The notes: a model not told the origin generated them from the sequence alone. Positions 35,119-43,203 are shown, counted from the first letter of the stretch. The stretch is 64,000 bases of DNA from Lewinellaceae bacterium (GCA_020636005.1 JACJYR010000002.1:496001-560000); one strand, 5' to 3'. Program-made: numbers and translations.

Positions 35119-35931
35119 ATGAATATTTTAGAAAAAATAATCGCCCACAAGAAAAACGAAGTCGCCGAGCGCCAGTCGCTCTACCCGGCCAAGCTCCTCG
35201 AACGCAGTATTTTCTTTGAAACGCCGACCGTCAGCCTGACGAAGTACCTCAGCCGTCCCGACCGGCAGGGCATCATCGCCGAATTCAAGCGGCGCTCGCC
35301 TTCGAAGGGCGTCATCAATGCCTCCGCCAAGGTGGAGCAGACCACCATCGGCTACATGCAGGCGGGTGCCTCAGCACTGTCCGTACTCACCGACGAGCAT
35401 TTTTTTGGGGGCAAAAACGAGGACCTGACGACGGCCCGGAAGTTCAATTTCTGCCCCATCCTGCGCAAGGATTTCGCCGTCAGCGAGTACCAGATTATCG
35501 AGGCCCGCAGTATCGGCGCCGACGCCATCCTGCTCATTGCCGCCGTGCTGACGCCGCAGGAGGTGCGCCAACTGAGCGCCTTCGCCCGCTCTCTCGGCCT
35601 CGAAGTGCTACTCGAAATCCATGACAGCAGCGAGCTGGGCCACCTTTGCGAAACGGTGGACGCCGTCGGTGTCAACAACCGCAACCTGGCCGATTTTTCG
35701 GTGGAAGTCCAGCGCTCTTTCGAGTTGGGAGCGATGATTCCGGATGATTTTGTGAAAGTCTCCGAGTCCGGGCTGAGCGACCCGGCGGCGATTCTGGAGT
35801 TAAGGGAAGCGGGTTTTCAGGGATTTTTGATTGGGGAAAGCTTTATGAAACACAGTCGGCCGGAGGAGGCGTGCAAGGAGTTTATTGCAACGCTTGCTTC
35901 GCTCGAAAAGCTGCCTATTACCGTTGCCTGA
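35119..35931 (+). CDS. trpC: Indole-3-glycerol phosphate synthase
   Basis: 270 residues, not fused to TrpF. TIM barrel with EFKRRSPSKGVIN (catalytic Lys), YMQAGASALSVLTDEHFFGG, PILRKDFAVSEYQI, GVNNRNLADF, and VSESGLSD. Complete. The codons after 35931 lead into a hairpin spacer before trpF. Confidence 0.97.
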   Translation: MNILEKIIAHKKNEVAERQSLYPAKLLERSIFFETPTVSLTKYLSRPDRQGIIAEFKRRSPSKGVINASAKVEQTTIGYMQAGASALSVLTDEHFFGGKNEDLTTARKFNFCPILRKDFAVSEYQIIEARSIGADAILLIAAVLTPQEVRQLSAFARSLGLEVLLEIHDSSELGHLCETVDAVGVNNRNLADFSVEVQRSFELGAMIPDDFVKVSESGLSDPAAILELREAGFQGFLIGESFMKHSRPEEACKEFIATLASLEKLPITVA

Positions 35932-35939
35932 CCAAATTG

Positions 35940-36045
35940 CCTTGTCATCGCCGAAGACGACCCGCAACTTCAAGTTAGCTGTCATGAGGGCTGCTAAGCG
36001 TGACTTACCTCATGACGTTGCAGTTTGCCTGCGGCAATGACAAGG
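35940..36045. repeat. Palindromic spacer element between trpC and trpF
   Basis: Outer arms CCTTGTCATcGCCG (35940-35953) and CGGCaATGACAAGG (36032-36045) enclose CTGTCATGAGG / CCTCATGAC arms. The layout resembles a short non-autonomous palindromic element. Confidence 0.65.
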
Positions 36046-36061
36046 GCAGCGTAAAATGTAG

Positions 36062-36760
36062 ATGATGAAACTCAAAATCTGCGGCTTGAAGCATCCCGAC
36101 AACGCCCGCCAATTGCTGACGCTGGCGCCGGACTACCTGGGCTTCATTTTTTATAAAAAAAGCCCCCGCTACGTGGGCGAACCGGCGGATTTGGATTGGG
36201 TAAAAAACCTGCCAGGCCCTACCCAAAAAGTAGGCGTGTTCGTAAATGAAGATGTTGAAATAATGAAAAAAACGGCGGAATTACTGGACTTGCAAGTCAT
36301 CCAACTGCACGGCGAAGAGTCGCCGGAGGTTTGCAGTTTTTTAAAAGAAGAAGGCCTGGAAGTGTGGAAGGCCTTCGGCGTGGATGAGGATTTTGATTTT
36401 GGAAAAACGAAGCCCTACGCCGGTGTGGCAGACAAATTTTTATTCGATACCAAAGGCAAAAACCGGGGCGGCAACGGCGTGGCGTTCGACTGGTCGCTGC
36501 TGGGAAAATACGAGGGGGAGACGCCGTTTGTGCTGAGCGGGGGGATTGGGCCTTTGCCCCTGACCCCTAAAGGGGAACCCACAGATTTCCAAGTATCTGA
36601 ACTTCGAAAATTATGGCGTTCCGATAATCGTGCGTCCGAGGGTTCCCCTTCAGGGGTCAGGGGCCTCACCGTTCTCGACATCAACTCCCGCTTCGAAACC
36701 GAACCCGGACTCAAAGATTTTAACCTGGTTAAAAAATTTAAACATGAGTTATTTAGCTGA
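36062..36760 (+). CDS. trpF: Phosphoribosylanthranilate isomerase with an in-frame palindromic insertion
   Basis: 232 residues; the family is usually about 200-210. It performs the Amadori rearrangement before indole-glycerol phosphate synthesis. Motifs: KICGLKHPDNA (catalytic Cys), YLGFIFYKKSPRYV, VGVFVNE, IQLHGEES, and LFDTKGKNRGGNGVAFDWSLL (catalytic Asp). After VLSGGIGP, about 36 residues are encoded by a palindromic element (36556-36664). Then the conserved VLDINSRFETEPGLKD resumes. The insertion lies in a loop at the phosphate-binding end of the barrel. The end overlaps trpB by 17 bases. Confidence 0.95.
   Translation: MMKLKICGLKHPDNARQLLTLAPDYLGFIFYKKSPRYVGEPADLDWVKNLPGPTQKVGVFVNEDVEIMKKTAELLDLQVIQLHGEESPEVCSFLKEEGLEVWKAFGVDEDFDFGKTKPYAGVADKFLFDTKGKNRGGNGVAFDWSLLGKYEGETPFVLSGGIGPLPLTPKGEPTDFQVSELRKLWRSDNRASEGSPSGVRGLTVLDINSRFETEPGLKDFNLVKKFKHELFS
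36556..36664. repeat. 109-bp palindrome-ended element inside trpF
   Basis: The arms are 36556-36580 and 36640-36664, 25 bp with very few mismatches. They contain CCCCTGACCCCT...AGGGGAACCC and its complement. The element is in frame and free of stops in the trpF frame. A related C/G-block palindrome (CCCCAATCCCC...GGGGG) is in the P3 region of the RNase P RNA at about 55688-55716. Confidence 0.85.
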
Positions 36761-37973
36761 AACACCAGGTTTATCAAACTTTGAAAGTTTAGTAAACCTT
36801 AAAACGCCCGATGCCGACGGCTTCTACGGCTCCTTCGGTGGCGCTTTCATCCCCGAAATGCTCCATCCGAACGTCGAGGAACTGCGCAATTGCTACCTCG
36901 ACATCCTCGAATCGGAGGACTTTCAAACGGAGTTCCGCCACCTGCTGAAAGACTACGCAGGGAGGGCTACACCGCTCTACCTGGCCAGGCGTTTGTCGGC
37001 CCATTACGGAACAAAAATCTACCTCAAACGGGAAGACCTTTGCCACACCGGGGCGCATAAAATCAACAACACAGTTGGGCAAATCCTGCTGGCGCAGCGG
37101 CTGGGCAAACGCCGCATCATCGCCGAGACGGGGGCCGGGCAGCATGGGGTCGCCACGGCCACGGTCTGCGCTTTGATGGGACTGGAATGCGTGGTTTACA
37201 TGGGCGCCCTCGACATAGAGCGGCAGGCACCGAATGTGGCCCGCATGCGCATGCTCGGCGCTACGGTCGTACCCGCCATGAGCGGCAACCAAACCCTGAA
37301 AGACGCCACCAACGAGGCTATTCGGGACTGGATTTGCAACCCGGTGGATACCCACTACATCATCGGTTCGGTGGTCGGGCCGCATCCGTACCCGGATTTG
37401 GTGGCACGGCTGCAATCGGTCATCAGCGAAGAAATCCGCTGGCAAATGGTTGAAAAAGAAGGCGTTGCGAATCCGACATCCATCCTTGCCTGCGTCGGCG
37501 GCGGTAGCAATGCGGCGGGGGCGTTTTACCATTTCATCGAAGAAAAAAGTGTGCGGCTCATTGGTGCAGAGGCTGCCGGACATGGTGTGAATACGGGCGA
37601 AACGGCGGCTACCATCGCCCTCGGCAAGCCTGGCATCCTGCACGGCAGCCTATCCATGCTCATCCAGAACGGCGACGGGCAGGTCATCGAGCCGTATTCG
37701 ATTTCGGCGGGGCTGGACTATCCGGGCGTGGGGCCTATGCATGCGGCATTGGGTGTTTTAGGGAGAGCGGAATATATACCCATTACGGACGGCGAGGCAA
37801 TGGCGGCGGCGTTTCAACTGTCAAGGCTGGAGGGCATCATTCCGGCGCTGGAAACGGCGCATGCACTGGCGATTTTTGAAAAGGAAAAATTCGGGAAAGA
37901 TGATGTGGTGGTGGTGTGTTTGTCGGGGCGGGGGGATAAGGATTTGGGGACGTACGTAGCGTCGGCTTATTGA
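36744..37973 (+). CDS. trpB: Tryptophan synthase beta chain
   Basis: 409 residues from ATG 36744 (MSYLAETPGL), chosen because it begins the conserved region; it overlaps the trpF stop. It is PLP-dependent and condenses indole with serine. Motifs: GGAFIPEMLHP, LKREDLCHTGAHKINN (PLP Lys), ETGAGQHGVATATVCALMG, CVGGGSNAAGAFYHF (phosphate loop), SAGLDYPGVGPMHA, and SGRGDKDLGTY. Complete. Its partner trpA is separated from it by two unrelated genes. Confidence 0.97.
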   Translation: MSYLAETPGLSNFESLVNLKTPDADGFYGSFGGAFIPEMLHPNVEELRNCYLDILESEDFQTEFRHLLKDYAGRATPLYLARRLSAHYGTKIYLKREDLCHTGAHKINNTVGQILLAQRLGKRRIIAETGAGQHGVATATVCALMGLECVVYMGALDIERQAPNVARMRMLGATVVPAMSGNQTLKDATNEAIRDWICNPVDTHYIIGSVVGPHPYPDLVARLQSVISEEIRWQMVEKEGVANPTSILACVGGGSNAAGAFYHFIEEKSVRLIGAEAAGHGVNTGETAATIALGKPGILHGSLSMLIQNGDGQVIEPYSISAGLDYPGVGPMHAALGVLGRAEYIPITDGEAMAAAFQLSRLEGIIPALETAHALAIFEKEKFGKDDVVVVCLSGRGDKDLGTYVASAY

Positions 37974-38011
37974 AATTGACTTTTTAACCGATTTTTTCAA
38001 TCTCAATTACC

Positions 38012-38078
38012 CGGCGTTTAATCGACATCATCGCCGGCTAAAGCCGACGCTACAAAAATTATCAAATCTTGATAATTT
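38012..38078. repeat. REP-like palindrome and A/T hairpin after trpB
   Basis: The first part contains ATCATCGCCGGCTAAAGCCG, a REP-like stem (CGGCTAAAGCCG). The second is a perfect 10-bp hairpin, AAATTATCAA (38056-38065) with TTGATAATTT (38069-38078). They may end a trpB transcript. Confidence 0.6.
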
Positions 38079-38132
38079 TACCGAAATTGCATCATAAAAA
38101 CCAACGTTAAATACACCGCTACGGGGAACCTT

Positions 38133-38597
38133 GTGCCGGCGCTCATTTCGGAGGTGGGCTATAGCGATATGCCTTTGAAAAAGGATGGGTGGAATTTTAA
38201 TTGGCGGCAGTTGTACAGGAAGGAAGGAGATGGGATGTTTTTCAAATTAACGCTGGAAAACACACCTGAAAAAGCGGAGGGCATGGTGAAACTGACACTT
38301 ACGGAATTTGGCATGCTCGTCCTGGATTGTATCGAGGTTGCTCCTTCCAATTATGGACGTAAAGGCAAATATGATTTGGTGGCAGCTTGTTTATTAGCAT
38401 ATTCTTGCCTTATGAGCACGAAATATGGTAAAAATGAATACCAAAGTTATTTATCATTTGAAAGTAAAACGGTTCTAATCGAGCTGTACATAAAAAAATA
38501 TGGAGCAACCCAAGCCTGGGGCCAGAAAATGTATTTCAGCCCAGAAGCTGGTAATAAACTTATCAACAATTATTTATATGGTAATGAAAAAGCATAA
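38133..38597 (+). CDS. GNAT-like protein, candidate toxin of an operonic pair
   Basis: 154 residues from GTG 38133. The last 75 residues (YDLVAACLLAYSCLM, YLSFESKTVLIELYIKKYGATQAWGQKMYFSPEAGNKLINNYL) resemble the C-terminal half of small GNAT-like proteins found next to HTH genes in Bacteroidota; I recall this likeness rather than having tested it. The frame stays open and protein-like upstream of the GTG (KTNVKYTATGNLVPAL) with no ATG, TTG or GTG, so the 5' end may be damaged or use a rare start. It overlaps the HTH gene by about 14-20 bases. A toxin role is inference. Confidence 0.6.
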   Translation: MPALISEVGYSDMPLKKDGWNFNWRQLYRKEGDGMFFKLTLENTPEKAEGMVKLTLTEFGMLVLDCIEVAPSNYGRKGKYDLVAACLLAYSCLMSTKYGKNEYQSYLSFESKTVLIELYIKKYGATQAWGQKMYFSPEAGNKLINNYLYGNEKA

Positions 38598-39159
38598 AAA
38601 GGAAATAGAGTTATTCGCCAATGAAGGAGGTATCAACGGGACACCAACCGGGCGTACTGACATAGAAAGCGAAGACTTTCAAATTTTGAAAGCAAAAATT
38701 CAGGAACAAGCGGCCAAAATGACGCCCCAACAGCGCACCGAACTTCACTTGCTCGGCATTAAATACCGCATGGAAGATTACCTCCGCAACGAAAACCTCT
38801 TCAAGCCAAACGACATGCCTACACTCCTGGCCGAGTGCATCGAAGGGCTCGAAATCAAGAAAAAAGACTTTGCTGCCTACATCGGCATCGAAGACTCCAA
38901 CCTGAGCGCTATGCTCAAAGGCCGCCGCCGTGTCAGTCCGGAATTTGCGCTGAAACTGGAACAAATCTTCGGCATCTCCGCTACCCTGTGGCTCAGCGTT
39001 CAGAACAAAAACGAACTGGAGGCACTCCGCAAGGAACGCAACCACGGCGACAAACCGCTCAGCATGGAAGGACTGCTGACCAGTGCCGGCAAGGTCAAAC
39101 CTATTTCAGAATCGAAAAAAGGAAAAAATGAACCGCTTAGAAAAGCTGCTGGCCAATAA
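38584..39159 (+). CDS. XRE-family HTH protein, HigA-like candidate antitoxin
   Basis: 191 residues from ATG 38584 (an ATG at 38578 is also possible), overlapping the preceding gene. The HTH at about residues 85-145 reads LLAECIEGLEIKKKDFAAYIGIEDSNLSAMLKGRRRVSPEFALKLEQIFGISATLWLSVQ, the pattern of HigA-like regulators. The N-terminal 80 residues are helical. Its 3' end overlaps the trpA start by 32 bases, so trpA is probably translated from the same message. The pairing with the previous gene suggests a toxin-antitoxin module lodged in the trp operon. Confidence 0.85.
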   Translation: MKKHKKEIELFANEGGINGTPTGRTDIESEDFQILKAKIQEQAAKMTPQQRTELHLLGIKYRMEDYLRNENLFKPNDMPTLLAECIEGLEIKKKDFAAYIGIEDSNLSAMLKGRRRVSPEFALKLEQIFGISATLWLSVQNKNELEALRKERNHGDKPLSMEGLLTSAGKVKPISESKKGKNEPLRKAAGQ

Positions 39160-39916
39160 TCCCCGCAACCTCCTCGCCATCTACTTCACCGCCGGCTACC
39201 CCTCCCCGGAGGGCACCCACCTCACCATCCTCGACCTGGACGCTGCCGGGGCCGACATCGTCGAAATCGGCATGCCCTTCAGCGACCCGCTGGCCGACGG
39301 GCCGACGATTCAGGAGAGCAGCAAGGCGGCGTTGGAAAACGGCATGTCGCTGGAAAAACTTTTTACCCAACTCGAAGGCTTTCGGGACAAAACAAACATC
39401 CCGGTGTTGTTGATGGGCTACCTGAACCCGGTGCTGCAATTCGGCGTGGAGCGTTTTTGTAAAAAATGCCACGAAACAGGCGTGGACGGCGTGATTTTGC
39501 CCGACCTGCCGCTGGCTTTTTACGAAAAAAACTACCGCCTGTTTTTCGAAAAATACGACCTCTGCCCGGTCTTTCTCGTTACGCCACAGACGTCGGACAA
39601 GCGCATCCGGGAGCTGGATGCGGCGAGCCGGGGATTTCTGTACGCTGTTTCCACGGCTTCCACAACGGGCGGGGCGGGAGGTTTTGGCAAAACGCAAACG
39701 GCTTATTTTCAACGGCTTGCAGATTTAAAACTAAGAAATCCGGTGATGGTCGGCTTCGGCATTTCCGACCATGTGGCGTTCAAGACGGTCTGCCAATTTG
39801 CCAATGGCGGCGTGGTGGGCAGTGCCTTCATCCGGGCGCAGGAACAGGGGATGGGGATTCACGATTTTGTACAACATATCAGAGGGGAGTCATTTTATAC
39901 TGATGGCAACCGCTGA
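39128..39916 (+). CDS. trpA: Tryptophan synthase alpha chain
   Basis: 262 residues from ATG 39128 (MNRLEKLLANNPRNLLAIYFTAGYPSPEGT); this start begins the conserved region and lies inside the HTH gene. It cleaves indole-3-glycerol phosphate to indole. Catalytic Glu in DIVEIGMPFSDPLADGPTIQ, catalytic Asp in GVDGVILPDLPL, and phosphate-site STASTTGGAGG and GFGISDH. Complete. It is the last gene of the pathway block. Confidence 0.97.
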   Translation: MNRLEKLLANNPRNLLAIYFTAGYPSPEGTHLTILDLDAAGADIVEIGMPFSDPLADGPTIQESSKAALENGMSLEKLFTQLEGFRDKTNIPVLLMGYLNPVLQFGVERFCKKCHETGVDGVILPDLPLAFYEKNYRLFFEKYDLCPVFLVTPQTSDKRIRELDAASRGFLYAVSTASTTGGAGGFGKTQTAYFQRLADLKLRNPVMVGFGISDHVAFKTVCQFANGGVVGSAFIRAQEQGMGIHDFVQHIRGESFYTDGNR

Positions 39917-40023
39917 TGCCAGGCTTATGACCGTGAGCAACCTTTCAGGTGGATGCCATAGCATTGTGATCCCTGTTCGTTCTTTCCCCAAATTTTCCCC
40001 AACTTTGCCCTCCAATTTTTCAA

Positions 40024-40920
40024 ATGGCAAAAAAACGGCAAGGCACGGAAACCAGTTCTTTCGGCACCAGTGGCAGGATCAACCACGATGCATCGAAGTT
40101 TTACAACTCCCGGTTGTACCAGGGCTTGCCCATGCAAAATGGACATGCCCTGGCATCCAACCCCTTCCCGGCGAACATGGAGAATAAGCTTTTTTGCGCT
40201 TCTTCAGAGCAAATGGAAGCCATCCCCGACGGCTCCGTCCACCTGGTGATTACCTCGCCGCCTTATAACGCCAGCAAGGCATACGACGAAGACCTTTCCC
40301 TCCAGGAATATTTAGAGCTTTTGGAAAAGGTGTTCCGGGAAACCTACCGGGTGCTGGTGCCGGGCGGCAGGGCCTGCATCAACCTCGCCAACCTGGGCCG
40401 CAAACCCTACCTGCCGCTCACCGCTTTTGTTACGCAAATGATGATTGACATCGGCTTCCTCATGCGGGGTGAAATCATTTGGGACAAAGGCGCAAGTTCC
40501 ACCGGCAGCACAGCCTGGGGCAGTTGGCAAAGTGCTTCCAACCCCATCCTTCGGGACGTGCACGAATACATCCTCATTTTTTCAAAAGGGGACTATAAGC
40601 GGCATTTGACCAAAAAAGAAAAGGAAGTAAAGAAAAGCACCATCAGCAGGGACGAGTTCCTGGAATGGACCAAGACTATCTGGCAGATGGGCGCCGAGTC
40701 GGCCAGGCGCATCGGCCATCCCGCCCCATTCCCGGAGGAGCTCCCCCGGCGCCTCATCCAATTGTATTCTTTTGAAACGGACGTTGTGCTCGACCCCTTC
40801 ATGGGCAGTGGTACTACTGCTATTGCGGCCCTGCGAAGTGGAAGGAAATATGTGGGGTACGATATTGTGGAGGAATATGTGAAGTTGGCCGAGAAGCGCT
40901 TATCAACGCTCAAAGTTTGA
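40024..40920 (+). CDS. Site-specific DNA methyltransferase, beta class
   Basis: 298 residues. The catalytic motif IV is TSPPYN (near residue 80), the variant common in N4-cytosine enzymes. The AdoMet-binding motif I, DPFMGSGTTAIAA, is near residue 258, so the order IV-I marks the beta class. A target-recognition-like stretch lies between (GSTAWGSWQSASNPILRDVHEYILIF, IWQMGAES). No restriction endonuclease gene lies alongside, so it may be an orphan methylase. The first 50 residues are variable, and the start is not certain. Confidence 0.93.
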   Translation: MAKKRQGTETSSFGTSGRINHDASKFYNSRLYQGLPMQNGHALASNPFPANMENKLFCASSEQMEAIPDGSVHLVITSPPYNASKAYDEDLSLQEYLELLEKVFRETYRVLVPGGRACINLANLGRKPYLPLTAFVTQMMIDIGFLMRGEIIWDKGASSTGSTAWGSWQSASNPILRDVHEYILIFSKGDYKRHLTKKEKEVKKSTISRDEFLEWTKTIWQMGAESARRIGHPAPFPEELPRRLIQLYSFETDVVLDPFMGSGTTAIAALRSGRKYVGYDIVEEYVKLAEKRLSTLKV

Positions 40921-41044
40921 TCCAGCCATTCTTTGATCCTACCCTGTTTTTTATAAGTAACCGCATTTGAAACTAATGGTCGGCTCGCGCCAGCCCCAGC
41001 CCTTTTTGACAGGCGGGCTTATCGAACTCCACGGTTTCGGAACT

Positions 41045-41146
41045 GCGGGGTTGGATAACCCCGTCTCTCAAAAGAACTGCGGAATTGCTCAAAAGAACTG
41101 TAGAACAGCGGGGTTGGATAACCCCGTCTCTCAAAAGAACTGCGGA
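41045..41146. repeat. Two direct copies of a 39-bp unit containing a palindrome
   Basis: The unit at 41045-41083 recurs at 41108-41146. Each begins with the stem CGGGGTTGGATAACCCCG, followed by TCTCTCAAAAGAACTGCGGA. Confidence 0.85.
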
Positions 41147-41229
41147 TTGATTTTCAATGCGAGCGCTGATAATAGCAACAGCGGGTAGCTATTTGAAAAA
41201 AATGGTTCTTTGACAAATCTTGTGGTCAT

Positions 41230-41324
41230 CCGTTAAAACGGCTCAAAGTGATAGCCAATTTTCAACCTACGACTTAAGTCGTAGGTTGAAAATCAAGCGG
41301 TTATGTGCTAAACCGTTTTAACGG
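41230..41324. repeat. Palindromic element, copy 2, with 12-bp inverted ends
   Basis: The ends are CCGTTAAAACGG (41230-41241) and CCGTTTTAACGG (41313-41324). The centre is a perfect 34-bp palindrome (41259-41292) around CTTAAG. The stretch ATCAAGCGGTTATGTGCTAA matches copy 1 at 21812-21880. The centre resembles REP-type palindromes mobilised by IS200/RAYT proteins (inference). Confidence 0.8.
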
Positions 41325-41350
41325 TTTCCTTACCCCACAAAATCTGTCAA

Positions 41351-41460
41351 GTAACGATGAAAAAATAACTTCACCATTTTGATTTTGAAAACCCGAGCAA
41401 TGGAAGGTTTTTTTAAAAATAATCCCGATGTGAAATCGGGATTATTTTTCCTTTGGTCCT
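41351..41460. repeat. 110-bp interspersed repeat, copy C
   Basis: Same orientation as copies A and B. The hairpin loop differs (CCCGATGTGAAATCGGG) but the stem is kept. Confidence 0.88.
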
Positions 41461-41511
41461 AAAGAACGAAAAAAATCGAAAAAGGACCCACATACGCAAA
41501 CACCTATTTCA

Positions 41512-41961
41512 TCAAAGCCCAAACTGGGTAAAATGATGGTCTGTATGTTTGTACATGTGCCGGCCCCATTCGTCGGCGGTCATTTTACCAAAAAATGGAT
41601 GGTCGGTTATCTTCACTACCTGTGGCCCTGCGGCCAATTTATGAAAGGCTTCGAGGAAGTTTTGCTTTTCTGTGGAAAAGTCCTTTTCGTCGCGCACCAG
41701 GAATTCAGCAGCGGTAGGCGAGTTTTTCTTATAGGGTTTTTCGCTGAGGATGGACTTCTTTATCATCCTGCCAAGCATTTTCATGGGCCAGGGATAGGGC
41801 TTCAGTTGCAGTTCCCCGGTAGGAGTTTTGAATGCAGCGGCGCAATGGGACAGCATCTGGGCAGATGTCATCCTGCCCCATTGTGGCTGTGTGCCGGGAG
41901 TAAGTTTATCCAGGCGCTGCAACAATTCCTGTTGGTGGTTCTTATCAAAAAAGGATTTCAT
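41512..41961 (-). CDS. DUF1569 (DinB-like) protein
   Basis: 149 residues with no signal peptide. The pattern WGRMTSAQMLSHCAAAF at the start and HPFFGKMTADEWGRHMYKHTDHHFTQFGL at the end matches DUF1569, a four-helix DinB/YfiT-like family with conserved His residues that may bind metal. Biochemical role unknown. It ends 43 bp upstream of the epimerase stop's opposite side, on the same strand as that gene. Confidence 0.85.
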   Translation of the reverse strand: MKSFFDKNHQQELLQRLDKLTPGTQPQWGRMTSAQMLSHCAAAFKTPTGELQLKPYPWPMKMLGRMIKKSILSEKPYKKNSPTAAEFLVRDEKDFSTEKQNFLEAFHKLAAGPQVVKITDHPFFGKMTADEWGRHMYKHTDHHFTQFGL

Positions 41962-42004
41962 GTTTTTCCCGAAATGTACTCCAAATACCTAACATGAGGG
42001 CCAT

Positions 42005-42994
42005 TTACCGCCTGTTTTTAAAAATCCAGTCAATAGTAGTGGAGAGCCCTTCTTCTATAGGGGTGATATGGTAATCCAGTTGGCGGATCGCCTTCTCGCT
42101 GGACAGTTCCCAATTGTACATATATCGCTCCACCCAGGGCGGGGTGAGCAGCGGCGGGGAGCCGGTCAGGTTGGCCCGTATTTCCATCGCTTTGGCAGCT
42201 ACCCGCATCACCGGGATCGGCATTTTATAAAGTTTGGAAGATTTACCTGTCAAATCGGAAAGCAGGTCGAAGAAATCGGCAAAGGAGATGTTTTCACCAC
42301 CCAGGATGTACCGTTCTCCGGGCTTTCCCTTTTGCATGGCTTTGATGTGGCCCTGTACCACATCGTCAATGAAAGCGTAATTGCCTACGCTTTTTCCGTT
42401 GCCGGGCAGTATCTTGAACTTGCCCTGCAGATAGAGCTTGATCATCTTTGTGACGCCGTTGCTTTGGGCCAACTGGCCAGGGCCATAGACCCTGGTGGGG
42501 TTCACGGTGATGATAGCAAGGCCATCCTTCACCAGCTTGGCCACTTCTTCTTCGGCCTGGGCTTTCGAGCGTTCGTAGTGGGTAAAGTAATCCAGCTTGC
42601 GGGGCGTATTTTCATTGGAAGCCACCCCATTGGAAGGGCTGATGACCCCGGCCGTGGAGGTAAAGACAATGCGCTTGACCCCCGCTTTGCGGGCAGCTTC
42701 AAACACATTTAAAGAACCTTGGACATTGTGTTTGTAAAATGTCTGGGAATCCTTGTCCCAGGGTTTGGCGAAAGCTGCCGTATGGAAAACCCCGTCACAA
42801 CCTTTTAGTGCGCCGCTGAGGCTGTCCGTGTCCAGGATGTCGCCTTTGAAGAGCCGGACGTTTTCAAAAGATTTTAACCTGGCAGTTTTTGTTTCGTTGC
42901 GGAAAAGGGCGTGAACGGTATGCCCATCTTGGGCGAGCTGTTTGGCCAATTCAACGCCAATAAAACCAGTGGCCCCGGTCAGGAGATATTTCAT
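42005..42994 (-). CDS. NAD-dependent epimerase/dehydratase (extended SDR)
   Basis: 329 residues from ATG 42994 (MKYLLTGATGFIGVELAKQLAQDGH); the Rossmann TGxxGFIG motif fixes this start. The catalytic Tyr/Lys is in YERSK, with an upstream TSTAGV segment and NPTRVYGPGQ after it. C-terminal substrate domain to residue 329. It is most like dihydroflavonol reductase/3-beta-HSD-type SDRs; the substrate is unknown. Confidence 0.9.
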   Translation of the reverse strand: MKYLLTGATGFIGVELAKQLAQDGHTVHALFRNETKTARLKSFENVRLFKGDILDTDSLSGALKGCDGVFHTAAFAKPWDKDSQTFYKHNVQGSLNVFEAARKAGVKRIVFTSTAGVISPSNGVASNENTPRKLDYFTHYERSKAQAEEEVAKLVKDGLAIITVNPTRVYGPGQLAQSNGVTKMIKLYLQGKFKILPGNGKSVGNYAFIDDVVQGHIKAMQKGKPGERYILGGENISFADFFDLLSDLTGKSSKLYKMPIPVMRVAAKAMEIRANLTGSPPLLTPPWVERYMYNWELSSEKAIRQLDYHITPIEEGLSTTIDWIFKNRR

Positions 42995-43118
42995 GGAATG
43001 ATAGTTTGAATCTCGAATGTTAGTGTTGTGATGTTTAAAATATTGGCAAGATCGAATTGCCAACTGATACGCGCTAACTAACTCTTTGGAGAGGACTGCG
43101 GGGAACGCCCACAAAGGT

Positions 43119-43150
43119 AAAAAAAAGCAGCATCCATGAGCATGGATGCT
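43119..43150 (-). terminator. Intrinsic terminator downstream of the first reprolysin gene
   Basis: On the minus strand AGCATCCATG pairs perfectly with CATGGATGCT around a 2-base loop. It is followed by GC and eight T. Confidence 0.85.
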
Positions 43151-43203
43151 GACTTTTAGTTAAAAAAAATAATCTTTTATATACCCTAATTATGTTAGTA
43201 AAG

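Larger units (their letters stand above)
40921..41511. other. Repeat cluster of 591 bp, no gene seen
   Basis: It holds a two-copy 39-bp repeat (41045-41146), the palindromic element 41230-41324 and 110-bp repeat copy C (41351-41460). A 73-codon open frame over the first repeat has a low-complexity product (GLDNPVSQKNCG twice) and is not supported. Confidence 0.7.

Noticed and set aside
40967..41188. 73-codon plus-strand frame in the repeat cluster
   Set aside because: The product repeats GLDNPVSQKNCG because it is translated repeat DNA.
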